DNA from: Myxococcota bacterium
GTDB taxonomy: Bacteria > Myxococcota_A > UBA9160 > UBA4427
Direction of reading: 5' to 3'
DNA length: 64,000 bases
Assembly: GCA_028278345.1 (NCBI GenBank)
Contig: JANQEL010000220.1
Coordinates: 1 to 64,000 of the forward strand
The translations under genes were made by a program, and so were the position numbers. The notes under the pieces are model-generated. The model was not told where the DNA came from. It saw nothing but the letters and a program-made list of their open reading frames with translations, and did not search any database. Of this stretch, positions 32,277 to 41,189 are shown in pieces (the stretch's first letter is position 1; every line of letters begins with the position of its first letter).

Positions 32277-33704
32277 CTATCCCGACCCCGACTCCGACTC
32301 GCCCTCGAGCTCTTCCCCGAGCCGCGCGGCCGTATCGCGTAGGCGGTAGCGCAGCCAATCGTTTTCGTAGCTGTTGTTCAGGCCCTGCTGCGATTCTTCG
32401 AGGAGCTCTTCGAGCACGCCCTTGCGCGCTTCGAGACCCGCGCGGTGGTCGTTTCCATCGGCCAGCACGAACTCGAGCAGGTGGAGGCCTTCGATCGGCC
32501 GCCCCGCTTCGATGTGCGCGTTGGCCCGCGCCACCAGCGCATCGGCCCCCGCAAGCTCTCGCACTTCGCTCCACACCGCCGACGCGGGCACGGGGTACAG
32601 CTCGGTCGTCGTATCGAAGTGGAACCAGGTGGCGTAGTACTCCCAGATGCTCTTCACCCCCCAGGACACGCGGCCGTGCACCTGGGAGAGTTCGAGTTCG
32701 GGAGGCAGCGAGATCTCGGCCATCAGCTGGTGAACCGTCTTGCCCGCGTTCATGCCGGCGATGACCTCGTCGTGCACGTACTGCACCGCATCGCGCATCT
32801 TGATGAGCGCCGCCTTGATGCCCTCCCTGCCCTCGATGGGATCGTTGTGGCTCGGCACGATCATCTCGGGTTCGAGGGCGATGACCGTATCGAGCGAGCG
32901 GATGTACTCGATCGGCTTGCGGATCTTCTCACCCCGCATGGTGAAGATGTTCGGGAACTGCGGGAAGAGCGGCCCGAAGAAGTCGCCGCTGAAGAAGATC
33001 TTCTGATCCGGTAGCCACAGCGAGAGGTTGTCCACCCCCTCAGCACCGGGAGTCGGGATGACCTCGAACTTCACGCCGCCCTGTTCGAAGCGAAGCACGT
33101 CGCCGTCGTCGACGAGCACCGTGGGGACGACGTTGCCGTACTCGAGAAAACCGATGTTCGGCGGCTCTTCGGGCATGAAGGGAAAGAGCGTGCGGTTGCG
33201 GTGCCAGAGATAGGGCTCGAGTTCCTTCAGGTAGCGCTGCTCTTCCGGGTACTCCTGGTGGGCGACGATCTCGGTGCCGTCTTCCGTCCAGAAGTCGGTG
33301 CCCCCGGCGTGATCCTGATGGGAATGGCTCAAGATCACGTGGGTGATCTTTCCCGGCACGGCTTCGCCGAGCAACCGGCGCTGCTTCGCCGCCTGGGTGG
33401 CGAGCCCGGTGTCGAAGACGACGTGGCCTTCACTCGTCGCCACCAACTGGGTGTTCGCCACGCCGCGAACCTGCCAGACGACATCGTGCAGTTGGCGCAC
33501 CTCGATCGGCACGTTGATGAGATCGTTGGCCGCGCGTTCGGTCTCGCCCGCGGATGCGAGCCGCTCGGCCGCGATGTCACCGATCATCTCGGCGCTCTTC
33601 AGCTCCGCACTCTTCTTGATGTCGTCACAGCCGAGTGTCAGAAGCAGCGGCACGAAACACGACGCGGCCGTTCGGCGAAGGAAATGCGCGGAGGAAATCG
33701 TCAT
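32277..33704 (-). CDS. alkylsulfatase-like (SdsA1/BDS1 family) metallo-beta-lactamase-fold lipoprotein
   Basis: This 475-residue protein from ATG 33704 has a lipoprotein signal (lipobox LLTLGC, Cys26). The metallo-beta-lactamase motif is SHSHQDHAGG. Instead of a Gly-His at the third metal ligand it has TPGAEGVDNLSLWLP, like the TPGTEAP segment of SdsA1 alkylsulfatase. It also shows MRDAVQYVHDEVIAGMNAGK and the C-terminal dimerisation segment with YATWFHFD. Such enzymes hydrolyse alkyl sulfate esters such as SDS. The in-frame extension upstream of 33704 has no signal peptide logic. It is convergent with the corrinoid gene, so it need not belong to the methyltransferase system. Confidence 0.82.
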   Translation of the reverse strand: MTISSAHFLRRTAASCFVPLLLTLGCDDIKKSAELKSAEMIGDIAAERLASAGETERAANDLINVPIEVRQLHDVVWQVRGVANTQLVATSEGHVVFDTGLATQAAKQRRLLGEAVPGKITHVILSHSHQDHAGGTDFWTEDGTEIVAHQEYPEEQRYLKELEPYLWHRNRTLFPFMPEEPPNIGFLEYGNVVPTVLVDDGDVLRFEQGGVKFEVIPTPGAEGVDNLSLWLPDQKIFFSGDFFGPLFPQFPNIFTMRGEKIRKPIEYIRSLDTVIALEPEMIVPSHNDPIEGREGIKAALIKMRDAVQYVHDEVIAGMNAGKTVHQLMAEISLPPELELSQVHGRVSWGVKSIWEYYATWFHFDTTTELYPVPASAVWSEVRELAGADALVARANAHIEAGRPIEGLHLLEFVLADGNDHRAGLEARKGVLEELLEESQQGLNNSYENDWLRYRLRDTAARLGEELEGESESGSG

Positions 33705-33846
33705 GGAGGCTCCATCGACAACGCGTGGGGGTACGCGGAAGAAGTGAGAACGTATTGGTTTTGTTCCTCTTTTCCAATCGCTCACCGGGAGACGCACCGC
33801 CTTCCGGCGCCTTTGTCAGGAGCTTTCGATCGGGGCGACGTCGCGG

Positions 33847-33876
33847 TTGACACACGCTCTCACCGGTCGACACAAT
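33847..33876 (+). promoter_or_regulatory. candidate promoter of the choice-of-anchor B gene
   Basis: TTGACA at 33847-33852 and CACAAT at 33871-33876 are separated by 18 bases. Initiation about seven bases downstream would fall at or next to ATG 33884, implying a leaderless mRNA; no Shine-Dalgarno sequence precedes that ATG. Confidence 0.4.
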
Positions 33877-33883
33877 TCACTTC

Positions 33884-35683
33884 ATGGCTTGTCTCGCGCC
33901 GCGCGCATTCCTCATCGGAACGTTCGTTCCACTCGCTCTCGTTGTGGCGTCGCTTTCGATGGCCCACGACCAGGAACTCGAAGGCGAACCGCAGAACGCC
34001 GCGGCCGCGCAGCACACCCCGTGCATCGAAGGCACTTCGGGTGACTACGGCTGCCGCAACATGGAGCTCGTCCACTTCGTTCCGATCGGAGCGTTGTTCA
34101 ACATCACGGCGAACGACATCTGGGGCTGGACCGATCCCGAGAACGGCGATGAGTACGTGCTGCTCGGAACGCGCGGAGGCACGGTCTTCGTGCGCATCGA
34201 CGAGTACGGGCACCCGACCACCCTCGGCGGGCTCCCCACGCGAACGACCCACAGTTCGTGGCGCGACATCAAGGTCTACGAAAACCACGCCTACATCGTG
34301 AGCGAAGCCGTGAATCATGGGCTCCAGGTCTTCGACCTGACGCGCTTGCGCGACCTCCCACCGGAGGAGATGCCCAAGGTCTTCGAGGCCGATACCGAGT
34401 ACACACGCTTCCGCTCCGCGCACAACATCGCGATCAACGAGGATACGGGGTTCGCCTACGTGGTGGGCGCCGCCTCGTGTCTGGGCGGCCTGCACATGAT
34501 CGACATCCGCGAGCCGAAGAACCCCCAGTTCGCCGGATGCTTCTCGGAGGATCGCTACACCCACGACGCCCAGTGCGTCATCTATCACGGTCCGGACGCC
34601 GACTACAAGGGACGCGAGATCTGCTTCAACTCGAACGAAGACACGGTGACCATCGTCGACGTCACCGACAAGAGCGCTCCCGTGATGATCGCCCGGGCGC
34701 CCTACTTCGGTGCTTCCTATACCCATCAGGGTTGGCTCACCGAAGACCACGCCTACTTCCTGCTCGACGACGAACTCGACGAGCGATTCTACGGCTCACC
34801 GACGCGCACCTTCGTCTGGAACATGAAGGATCTCGACGCGCCCTACGTCAGCGGAGTGCACGACGGTTCGTCGCGCTCGATCGACCACAACCAGTACACC
34901 CTGGGCAATCACGTCTTCCAGGCAAACTACCAGAGCGGCATCCGCGTGCTGCGCTTTGGGGATCTCGAGCAGGGTGAACTCGCCGAAGTCGCCTACTTCG
35001 ACACCACCCCCAACGACGATCGGCCGATCTTCAGCGGCACCTGGAGCGTCTACCCCTACTTCGAGAGCGGCTACATCGTCGCCAGCGACATCTACCGTGG
35101 GCTCTACATCCTGAAAGTCGATCTGGATGCGGTGTCGGAGTGCGCAGATGGCATCGACAACGACGGCGATGGTCTGCGCGACTTCGGCGAAGATGCGACG
35201 TGCATCTCCGCAGATGCCGCCTCGGAGAGCATCCGCTACGACGTCGACCTCCTGCTCGACCACCGCTTCCGCTGGCAGGCCTTCGTACCCGGGCTGCACG
35301 ACGATCTGAAGCTCACCATCGAGGGTTCGGAGACCGTCGACATCAGCGAGTTCGACTTCGACTCCCTTCGTCTCGACCCGGGTGCGGTCCGGGCCGATGT
35401 CCCGAAGTGGGCGCGCAAGGGTTTCGACGTGAACCGCGACGGTCACAAGGATCTCGGCCTGTCGTTCGACATACCTCGAGCGGCCCTGACACCCGGCGAC
35501 GATCGCGTCTGCGTTTCCGGTCTGCTCGCTGGCGACGCGTTCGAGAGCTGCATCGCCCTCGTGGTCTCGGACGAGCCCGATTTCACCGTGCGCTATTCGC
35601 CCGCAAGTGGTGCGAAGGTGCCGAGTGAAGAACCGACAGTGGCAGAGAAAACCAAGAACGAGGCGGATCATCCCACCAAGTAG
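33884..35683 (+). CDS. choice-of-anchor B / LVIVD-repeat secreted protein
   Basis: This 599-residue exported protein has an N-terminal signal peptide (MACLAPRAFLIGTFVPLALV...). The central beta-propeller is of the choice-of-anchor B type: WRDIKVYENHAYIVSEA, HNIAINEDTGFAYVVG, LHMIDIREPKNPQFAGCF and similar LVIVD-like repeats. Two Asp-rich calcium-loop motifs follow, GIDNDGDGLRDFGEDATC near 420 and DVNRDGHKDLGL near 515. The C-terminus is hydrophilic (EKTKNEADHPTK) with no anchor I can see. Family members occur in marine and predatory bacteria; their role is unknown. It precedes the VOC and cytochrome genes on the same strand. Confidence 0.8.
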   Translation: MACLAPRAFLIGTFVPLALVVASLSMAHDQELEGEPQNAAAAQHTPCIEGTSGDYGCRNMELVHFVPIGALFNITANDIWGWTDPENGDEYVLLGTRGGTVFVRIDEYGHPTTLGGLPTRTTHSSWRDIKVYENHAYIVSEAVNHGLQVFDLTRLRDLPPEEMPKVFEADTEYTRFRSAHNIAINEDTGFAYVVGAASCLGGLHMIDIREPKNPQFAGCFSEDRYTHDAQCVIYHGPDADYKGREICFNSNEDTVTIVDVTDKSAPVMIARAPYFGASYTHQGWLTEDHAYFLLDDELDERFYGSPTRTFVWNMKDLDAPYVSGVHDGSSRSIDHNQYTLGNHVFQANYQSGIRVLRFGDLEQGELAEVAYFDTTPNDDRPIFSGTWSVYPYFESGYIVASDIYRGLYILKVDLDAVSECADGIDNDGDGLRDFGEDATCISADAASESIRYDVDLLLDHRFRWQAFVPGLHDDLKLTIEGSETVDISEFDFDSLRLDPGAVRADVPKWARKGFDVNRDGHKDLGLSFDIPRAALTPGDDRVCVSGLLAGDAFESCIALVVSDEPDFTVRYSPASGAKVPSEEPTVAEKTKNEADHPTK

Positions 35684-35747
35684 CCCGTTGCGACTGCGCT
35701 GCGGGTTCGCGATCCCCGTGATCCCAACCACCTCGAAGGAGGAAAAG

Positions 35748-36194
35748 ATGGCCAAGACCCCCCCGATGGGCATGTCCCGAATCTGTCCCAATCTGTTCTA
35801 CGATGACCCCGCTGCGGCGCTCGATTGGCTGGCGAAGAACTTCGGTTTCGTTCAGCGCAACGCCATGCCGGGCCCGGACGGCAAGATCATGCACGCAGAG
35901 ATGGAAGTGCTCGACGCCATCATCATGATGAGCCCGACCAGCTCCGAAGAAGTCTGGACGAGCCCGAAGTCGAATGGCGGCGCAGTCACCCAGAGCCTCT
36001 ACATCTATGTCGACGATGTCGATGAACACCATGCCGCTGCGAAGAGCGCGGGCGCGAAGATCCTCTCCGAACCCGAAGACATGTTCTGGGGGGATCGCAC
36101 CTACGTGGCCGAAGACCTCGAGGGCCATCGCTGGACCTTCGCGCACTTCGTGCGTGAGATCGCGCCCGAAGACATGGAGATCCCGGAAGGCTGA
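35748..36194 (+). CDS. VOC-superfamily (glyoxalase-like) protein
   Basis: This 148-residue protein starts at ATG 35748 after AAGGAGGAAAAG. It has the betaalphabetabetabeta glyoxalase pattern of the PhnB/YdcF-like VOC group: CPNLFYDDPAAALDWLAKNF, MHAEMEVLDAIIMMSP, SLYIYVDDVDEHHAAAKSAG and DRTYVAEDLEGHRWTFAHF. Such proteins are metal-dependent lyases, dioxygenases or resistance proteins. A specific substrate is not predictable. The 3' end overlaps the possible start of the multihaem cytochrome gene. Confidence 0.85.
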   Translation: MAKTPPMGMSRICPNLFYDDPAAALDWLAKNFGFVQRNAMPGPDGKIMHAEMEVLDAIIMMSPTSSEEVWTSPKSNGGAVTQSLYIYVDDVDEHHAAAKSAGAKILSEPEDMFWGDRTYVAEDLEGHRWTFAHFVREIAPEDMEIPEG

Positions 36195-38145
36195 GCTCGA
36201 AAGATCGCGCGGGCGATCGACCGCGAAGCCTCCCCTGTTTGCCTGGCTGCTGATCGCGGCGGCGCACCTTTCGTGCGTCGCCGCGGCGGGCGCCTCTTCG
36301 GTCGGAGAAGAAGACCGCTCGTTCGCGAGCTGGTTCAACACCGCCTCGCGCGACCCCGCCCTTCCGAAGGAAACCGGCGAGGGCGGCTTCGCGACTTCGG
36401 ACACCTGCCGCTCGTGCCACCCCGGGCCGTACCAGAGCTGGCACGATTCGTTCCACCGCACGATGACCCAGGAGGCGAGCCCCGAAGCCATCCTCGGCGA
36501 CTTCGAAGGCACGACCCTCGAAGCCCGCGGTCACGTGACGAAGCTCTCTCGCCGAGGCGACGAGTTCTGGGTCGAACTCACGGATCCCGTGTGGTTCATG
36601 GATCCCGACCCGAACAAGCAGGGGCCACCGCCGCGCTTCGAAGTGCCGGTGGTCATGACCACCGGCTCCCACCACATCCAGTACTACTGGATCCGCCGTC
36701 CAGCGAGCGGCACCTACCACGGCCGACCGGATCACGGCGCACTCATGACGGTGCCCTGGGTCTGGATGATCGAGGAGAAGCGCTGGCTTCCGGTTCAGGA
36801 TTCGTTCCTCACACCGCCGACCCCCGAGCACGAAGGCCCGTTGGTGTGGAATACGACGTGCTTCGGTTGCCATGCAGTGGGGACCCAGCCTCGCTACTCC
36901 GCGAAGGACGACGAGTTCGCGAGCGCTTCCGTCGAACTCGGCATCGCCTGCGAATCGTGTCACGGCCCGGCCGACCAGCACTTGCGCGCACATCGCTCAC
37001 CGCTGGGGCGCTACGCGCGCTACTTCGGCTTCGACGACGAAGACGACGCGACCATCGTGAACCCCGCCAAGCTCTCGGCGGCCAAGTCGCGCGATGTCTG
37101 CGGGCAGTGTCACAGCTTCGGCGAACCCCTCGACATGGACGCCCACAAGCAGACGGGCCTCGCCTTCCGTCCCGGCCAGAACCTCCACGCCACGGAGAGG
37201 GTCTTCCGATTGCAGCCCGAACCCGGGCTCGAAGGCGAGAACCGCGATGCCATCCCCACCGTGAACCTTGGCGGCAACTTCTGGGGCGACGGGACGATTC
37301 GCGTCGCGGGCCGCGAGTACAACGGCCTGATGGAGACCGGGTGCGCGACCCGGGGTGAGCTCACGTGCCTCACTTGCCACTCACTCCACAGCTACCGCGA
37401 CCGTTCCGATCAACTCAACGAAGTGGGAGATCGCGACTCCACCTGCCTCGAGTGTCACCCGACGATCGGCGCCGACATCGAAGCCCATACCCATCATCCC
37501 CTCTCGTCGACGGGCAGCCGCTGCATCAACTGCCACATGCCGCACACGACGTACGGGCTCTTCGTCGCGATGCGCAGTCATCGCATCGATAGTCCGAGCG
37601 CTCGGGTGCAGGCCGAGACCGGTCGTCCGAACGCGTGCAACCTCTGCCATCTCGACCAGACCCTCGGCTGGACGAACGAGAAGTTGCACAGCTGGTACGG
37701 ACAGCCGCGCGCGCAGCTCTCCGGAGACGATGAGCAGATCGCCTCCTCGGTCCTCCTCGCCACGAAGGGAGATGCCGCCCAACGCGCGATCATCGCCTGG
37801 CACTTCGGTTGGCGGGAAGCCCAGGTCGCCTCGGGAACCAAGTGGCTCGGGGCCTATCTCTCGATCCTGTTGAACGACCCCTACGTGGCGATCCGCCGCG
37901 TTGCGAACCGTTCGATTACCCACCTGCCCGGCTACGAAGGCTTCGAGTACGATTTCGCCGCGAGCCCGAAAGCGTTGGCCGAGAAGCAACTCGAAGCGAT
38001 CGCCCTGTGGCGGAACGTCGTTGCCCAGGGCAGCGATCGCAGTGGCCGACCGTTGTTGATCGATGCGCGTGGCAACGTCGATCAATCGACGCTCCAGCGC
38101 CTGCTGAACGAACGCAATCACACTCCAATCAGGATCAGTGAATGA
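36154..38145 (+). CDS. octahaem c-type cytochrome
   Basis: Eight CxxCH haem-binding motifs occur between 36406 and 37650: CRSCH, CFGCH, CESCH, CGQCH, CLTCH, CLECH, CINCH and CNLCH. The protein is about 663 residues with a hydrophobic signal (FAWLLIAAAHLSCVAAAGAS) and a haem-free C-terminal domain of about 170 residues that looks helical. It resembles cytochrome c554-like multihaem proteins for periplasmic electron transfer. The start is uncertain: GTG 36154 overlaps the VOC gene by 41 bases, and a rare CTG at 36235 would give a shorter signal; there is no ATG nearby. The membrane protein at 38142 overlaps its stop. Confidence 0.82.
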   Translation: MRSRPKTWRSRKAELERSRGRSTAKPPLFAWLLIAAAHLSCVAAAGASSVGEEDRSFASWFNTASRDPALPKETGEGGFATSDTCRSCHPGPYQSWHDSFHRTMTQEASPEAILGDFEGTTLEARGHVTKLSRRGDEFWVELTDPVWFMDPDPNKQGPPPRFEVPVVMTTGSHHIQYYWIRRPASGTYHGRPDHGALMTVPWVWMIEEKRWLPVQDSFLTPPTPEHEGPLVWNTTCFGCHAVGTQPRYSAKDDEFASASVELGIACESCHGPADQHLRAHRSPLGRYARYFGFDDEDDATIVNPAKLSAAKSRDVCGQCHSFGEPLDMDAHKQTGLAFRPGQNLHATERVFRLQPEPGLEGENRDAIPTVNLGGNFWGDGTIRVAGREYNGLMETGCATRGELTCLTCHSLHSYRDRSDQLNEVGDRDSTCLECHPTIGADIEAHTHHPLSSTGSRCINCHMPHTTYGLFVAMRSHRIDSPSARVQAETGRPNACNLCHLDQTLGWTNEKLHSWYGQPRAQLSGDDEQIASSVLLATKGDAAQRAIIAWHFGWREAQVASGTKWLGAYLSILLNDPYVAIRRVANRSITHLPGYEGFEYDFAASPKALAEKQLEAIALWRNVVAQGSDRSGRPLLIDARGNVDQSTLQRLLNERNHTPIRISE

Positions 38146-38591
38146 GCAAGAAGTCGAAGGTTCGTGAAGGCGACGATCTCGCCGCCCGTCATCTGCGCAT
38201 CGGTTGGTGGTCGCTGTTGCTCTTCCTCTTCCTGGGTGTCGTCCTCGAAACGCTCCACGGTTTCAAGGTGGGGTTCTACCTGGACGTCTCGAACGAAACG
38301 CGGCGTCTGATGTGGACCCTCGCCCATGCGCACGGCGCGTTGCTCTCCCTGGTCCACATCGCCTTCGCCGTGTCGTTGAAGTACGCGCCCGAGAGCTGGA
38401 ACGACGACGGGCGAACGCTCGCGTCGCGCCTACACACCGCAGCCCTCGTACTGCTTCCCCTCGGCTTCTTCGCGGGAGGGCTCGTGATCCACGGTGGCGA
38501 TCCCGGGCTCGGCATCCTGCTCGTACCACCGGGCGGCATTGCGCTCTTCGCTGCGGTGTTCCTGACCGCTCGCGGCGTGAGTGGCCGGTAG
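38142..38591 (+). CDS. four-helix membrane protein, probable cytochrome partner
   Basis: This 149-residue integral membrane protein has four predicted helices at about 22-42, 60-82, 97-117 and 122-143. Conserved-looking His residues lie in HAHGALLSLVH (helix 2) and elsewhere (ETLHGF, HTAALVL, IHGGD), which could bind haem b or a quinone. It overlaps the octahaem cytochrome stop by four bases (ATGA), so a complex that links the quinone pool or membrane to the cytochrome is plausible. I do not recognise a named family. Confidence 0.7.
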   Translation: MSKKSKVREGDDLAARHLRIGWWSLLLFLFLGVVLETLHGFKVGFYLDVSNETRRLMWTLAHAHGALLSLVHIAFAVSLKYAPESWNDDGRTLASRLHTAALVLLPLGFFAGGLVIHGGDPGLGILLVPPGGIALFAAVFLTARGVSGR

Positions 38592-38608
38592 CTCCCGCGT
38601 CTCGACCG

Positions 38609-39406
38609 CTATTCGACCACCACCCGCGCGCCTTCCACGATCACTTCATATACGTAGCCGTGGCCGAAATCGCGGTCGGCGGTGAGCGAACCGCGCACCA
38701 ACACCACGTCGCCTTCTTTCGCGGGATCGTCGGTGGTGATGACGAGATCGTTTCGACCGTCCGCGGTACTCGTACCGTCCTGGAGATGCAGCCAGTTGGT
38801 GCCCATGATGCGTGGCGAGTACTTCACCACGCGCCCCCGCAAGGTCACCTCCCGCCCCGATAGCGCGCTTCCGGCTTCGAAGACCTCGGCCACCGTGTAG
38901 CCGCCTTCGGGCTTCGAGATCCCCTCGAACGCCGAAGCGGGAGCCCCCGCTGCACGGCTCGAGCTGGGATGGGGCACCGTCTTGTCCCCCGAGGCCGCGC
39001 CCATCGCCGACATCGCACCCGACGCCACGCGGATCTCCTCTGCGAAGTAGACGAGAGGAAAGGTCCGCCCGAGGGTGTCGCTGCGATAGTTCTGCATCGG
39101 ACTGTGGGTGGGGAGCGATACGCGGTCGCCAACCTCGACGGGGAAGCGCGGTGCCGCCGCCCAGACCGAGCGCGTGCCGGCGTCGACCTTCACGTAGGTA
39201 TAGGAAGATGCTTCCGCAGTCTCGGTCACGGTGCCGACGAGTTCGTTCGCCGAGGAGCCTCCGCCGTGGACGGCACCGGAAGGCAGGTTGCCGATCGCCG
39301 GATGACCGGGGGGCATGGCGGTCTGCGCATGCGCTTCACCGGCAAAGATGACGAGCACGGCCAGCAGCCCCGCTCGAAAGGTCTCGATTCTTACGAACAC
39401 GTTCAA
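38609..39406 (-). CDS. secreted OB-fold-like protein of unknown function
   Basis: This 265-residue protein starts at TTG 39406, seven bases after GGAG. The start gives a signal peptide: TFRAGLLAVLVIFAGEAHAQ, with AHA as cleavage site. Two similar OB-like segments are visible: ELVGTVTETAEASSYTYVKV with WAAAPRFPVEVGDRV, and VTLRGRVVKYSPRIMGTNWL with GTNDLVITT-like and VVLVRGSLTADRD. The second is like periplasmic nucleic-acid-binding/NrfJ-type proteins found near multihaem cytochromes. It is convergent with the cytochrome partner gene 17 bases away. The longer in-frame extension (to 39523) has no signal logic. Confidence 0.7.
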   Translation of the reverse strand: MNVFVRIETFRAGLLAVLVIFAGEAHAQTAMPPGHPAIGNLPSGAVHGGGSSANELVGTVTETAEASSYTYVKVDAGTRSVWAAAPRFPVEVGDRVSLPTHSPMQNYRSDTLGRTFPLVYFAEEIRVASGAMSAMGAASGDKTVPHPSSSRAAGAPASAFEGISKPEGGYTVAEVFEAGSALSGREVTLRGRVVKYSPRIMGTNWLHLQDGTSTADGRNDLVITTDDPAKEGDVVLVRGSLTADRDFGHGYVYEVIVEGARVVVE

Positions 39407-39620
39407 CTCGATTCTCCCTGCTCCCCAACTTCCCGGCGCCCCAGGAGCCACGCCGCCGGCGCACGATACATCAGTTCTGCACACGGCTGCGCTCGCACTG
39501 CGCACTGTGTGACGGTCGTACACAAGTCACGCTTTTCCGGGCCGATGAATCCTTCGAGCCCGCGAGGCGGCGCCGCACTGCAACCGGCGGCCCCTCGCGC
39601 ATTGCCCCCGGAGACCTGCC

Positions 39621-40025
39621 GTGATGAAGGACGGAAAGACCCGCAAACTCGCACGCCCCGAACAAGAAGCCCTGCTCGAACCCTTCCTCGCCAGCCATCG
39701 CGCGAGCCTCGTGATCGAGAAGGGCCCCGCCGCAGGTGAGGAGTTCGTGCTCGAAAAGAAACAGGTGCTCGTCGGACGCGGGCCCGAAGTCGACATGAGC
39801 TTCAACGACGACGCGATGTCCCGCGAGCACGTCGCCTTCGAGCTGCTGCCCGATGGCTTTCGCGCGCGCGATCTCGCCAGCACGAACGGCATGCGGGTGA
39901 ACGGCGGCGAGGTGCTGGTCGCCGATCTCAAGCACGGCGATGCGATCGAGATCGGCAACGCGACCCTGCGCTACATCGTCGAGCCCCTGCCGAAGTCGGC
40001 TCGCATGCACGTGATCCCCGAATAG
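39621..40025 (+). CDS. FHA-domain protein
   Basis: This small 134-residue protein is almost entirely a forkhead-associated domain that binds phosphothreonine peptides. It shows VLVGRGPEVDMSFNDDAMSREH, with the G-R and S-x-x-H motifs of FHA, and DLASTNGMRVNG. Starts at GTG 39621 and ATG 39624 are adjacent; GGAG at 39610-39613 fits GTG better. The Ser/Thr kinase gene follows after 13 bases, so the FHA domain probably reads a phosphorylation mark made by that kinase. Confidence 0.88.
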   Translation: MMKDGKTRKLARPEQEALLEPFLASHRASLVIEKGPAAGEEFVLEKKQVLVGRGPEVDMSFNDDAMSREHVAFELLPDGFRARDLASTNGMRVNGGEVLVADLKHGDAIEIGNATLRYIVEPLPKSARMHVIPE

Positions 40026-40038
40026 CAGGCCGGCCCCG

Positions 40039-41184
40039 ATGGCGTCTCTGGTCGGGCGCACGCTCGGCAACTACGAGATCGAAGACGAGCTCGGCAGCGG
40101 CGGAATGGGGGTGGTGTGGCTCGCACGCCAGACCAGCCTCGATCGGCCGGCCGTGCTGAAGCGCATTCGGCCCGAGCTTCGCGAGCACGCGGAGCTCGCC
40201 GAACGCTTTGCGCGCGAAGCGCGAACCGCCGCGGCAATCCACCACCCCAACGTGGTCGCGGTGTACGACCGCTTCACCTCGCGCGGGCACGAGTACATCG
40301 TGCAGGAGTACGTGGACGGCGCCGATCTGTCGAGCGTTCTCACGCGTTGCGGTCCCTTGCCGCCGCGCATCGCGTCGATGATCGCCCTCGCCGTCGTACG
40401 CGGCCTCGAGGAGATCCATAGCCAGGGCACCGTGCATCGCGACCTCAAACCGCAGAACATCCTCATCGGAAGGCGCGGTGAGGTGAAGATCGCCGACTTC
40501 GGTCTGGCCCTCGACGCCCGCGCGGCCGGCCTCACCCGTCCGGGCGTGATGCTCGGCTCTCCCCCCTACATGCCACCGGAACAGATGATCGGAGAACGCG
40601 TCGACGCACGCAGCGATCTCTTCTCCCTCGGCGTCGTGCTGTACGAGCTGCTCAGCAACGCGCTTCCCTATCGCGAACCCGATTCCAAGGCGGAAGACGA
40701 GAGCGAGCAGACGGCGAGCCTCCTCAAGGCGATGCAGAAGGAACGCTACGCCCCCCTGCGCAACCACACGCGAGGCGTACCGCGGCGGCTGCGCGCGATC
40801 GTTCGCGGCTGTCTCAAGGCCAACCCGAAGCGACGCCTCGCGAGCGCGACCCGCATCCGTCGCCGACTCGAACGCGAACTCGGCCATCCCTCGCCGGTGG
40901 ACATGCAGCGCAAGCTCGCAGGCTGGTTGTGGGAACGACAGGTCTTCGAGTGCCGCGGTAACGAGACCGTCGTGCAGACGGCCGACACGAGTGAAGCCTT
41001 CGAGCACGCACCCCGCACGAGTTGGGCTGCGGCCCTCGCTGCGGCAGCCACGGTCCTGGTGCTCAGTGCAGGGATCGTGATCGCGAAGTCGAAGCTCGAA
41101 ACCTCACCCGCCTTCACCGCGATGGCCGAACTCGCGCGCGCCCATCACGCACCTTTCCTGGACGTCGAGCCTCGAGAGCGCTGA
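40039..41184 (+). CDS. Hanks-type Ser/Thr protein kinase, membrane anchored
   Basis: This 381-residue eukaryotic-like kinase has a glycine loop GSGGMGVV (19-26), Lys41 (AVLKRI), HRDLKPQN (133-140), DFG (153-155) and SPPYMPPEQ. All catalytic residues are present. A single transmembrane helix lies near 325-348 (WAAALAAAATVLVLSAGIVI), followed by a short extracytoplasmic tail of about 25 residues that is too small for a known sensor domain. It forms an operon with the FHA protein. A role in phospho-signalling at the envelope is likely; substrates are unknown. Confidence 0.92.
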   Translation: MASLVGRTLGNYEIEDELGSGGMGVVWLARQTSLDRPAVLKRIRPELREHAELAERFAREARTAAAIHHPNVVAVYDRFTSRGHEYIVQEYVDGADLSSVLTRCGPLPPRIASMIALAVVRGLEEIHSQGTVHRDLKPQNILIGRRGEVKIADFGLALDARAAGLTRPGVMLGSPPYMPPEQMIGERVDARSDLFSLGVVLYELLSNALPYREPDSKAEDESEQTASLLKAMQKERYAPLRNHTRGVPRRLRAIVRGCLKANPKRRLASATRIRRRLERELGHPSPVDMQRKLAGWLWERQVFECRGNETVVQTADTSEAFEHAPRTSWAAALAAAATVLVLSAGIVIAKSKLETSPAFTAMAELARAHHAPFLDVEPRER

Positions 41185-41189
41185 CCGCT

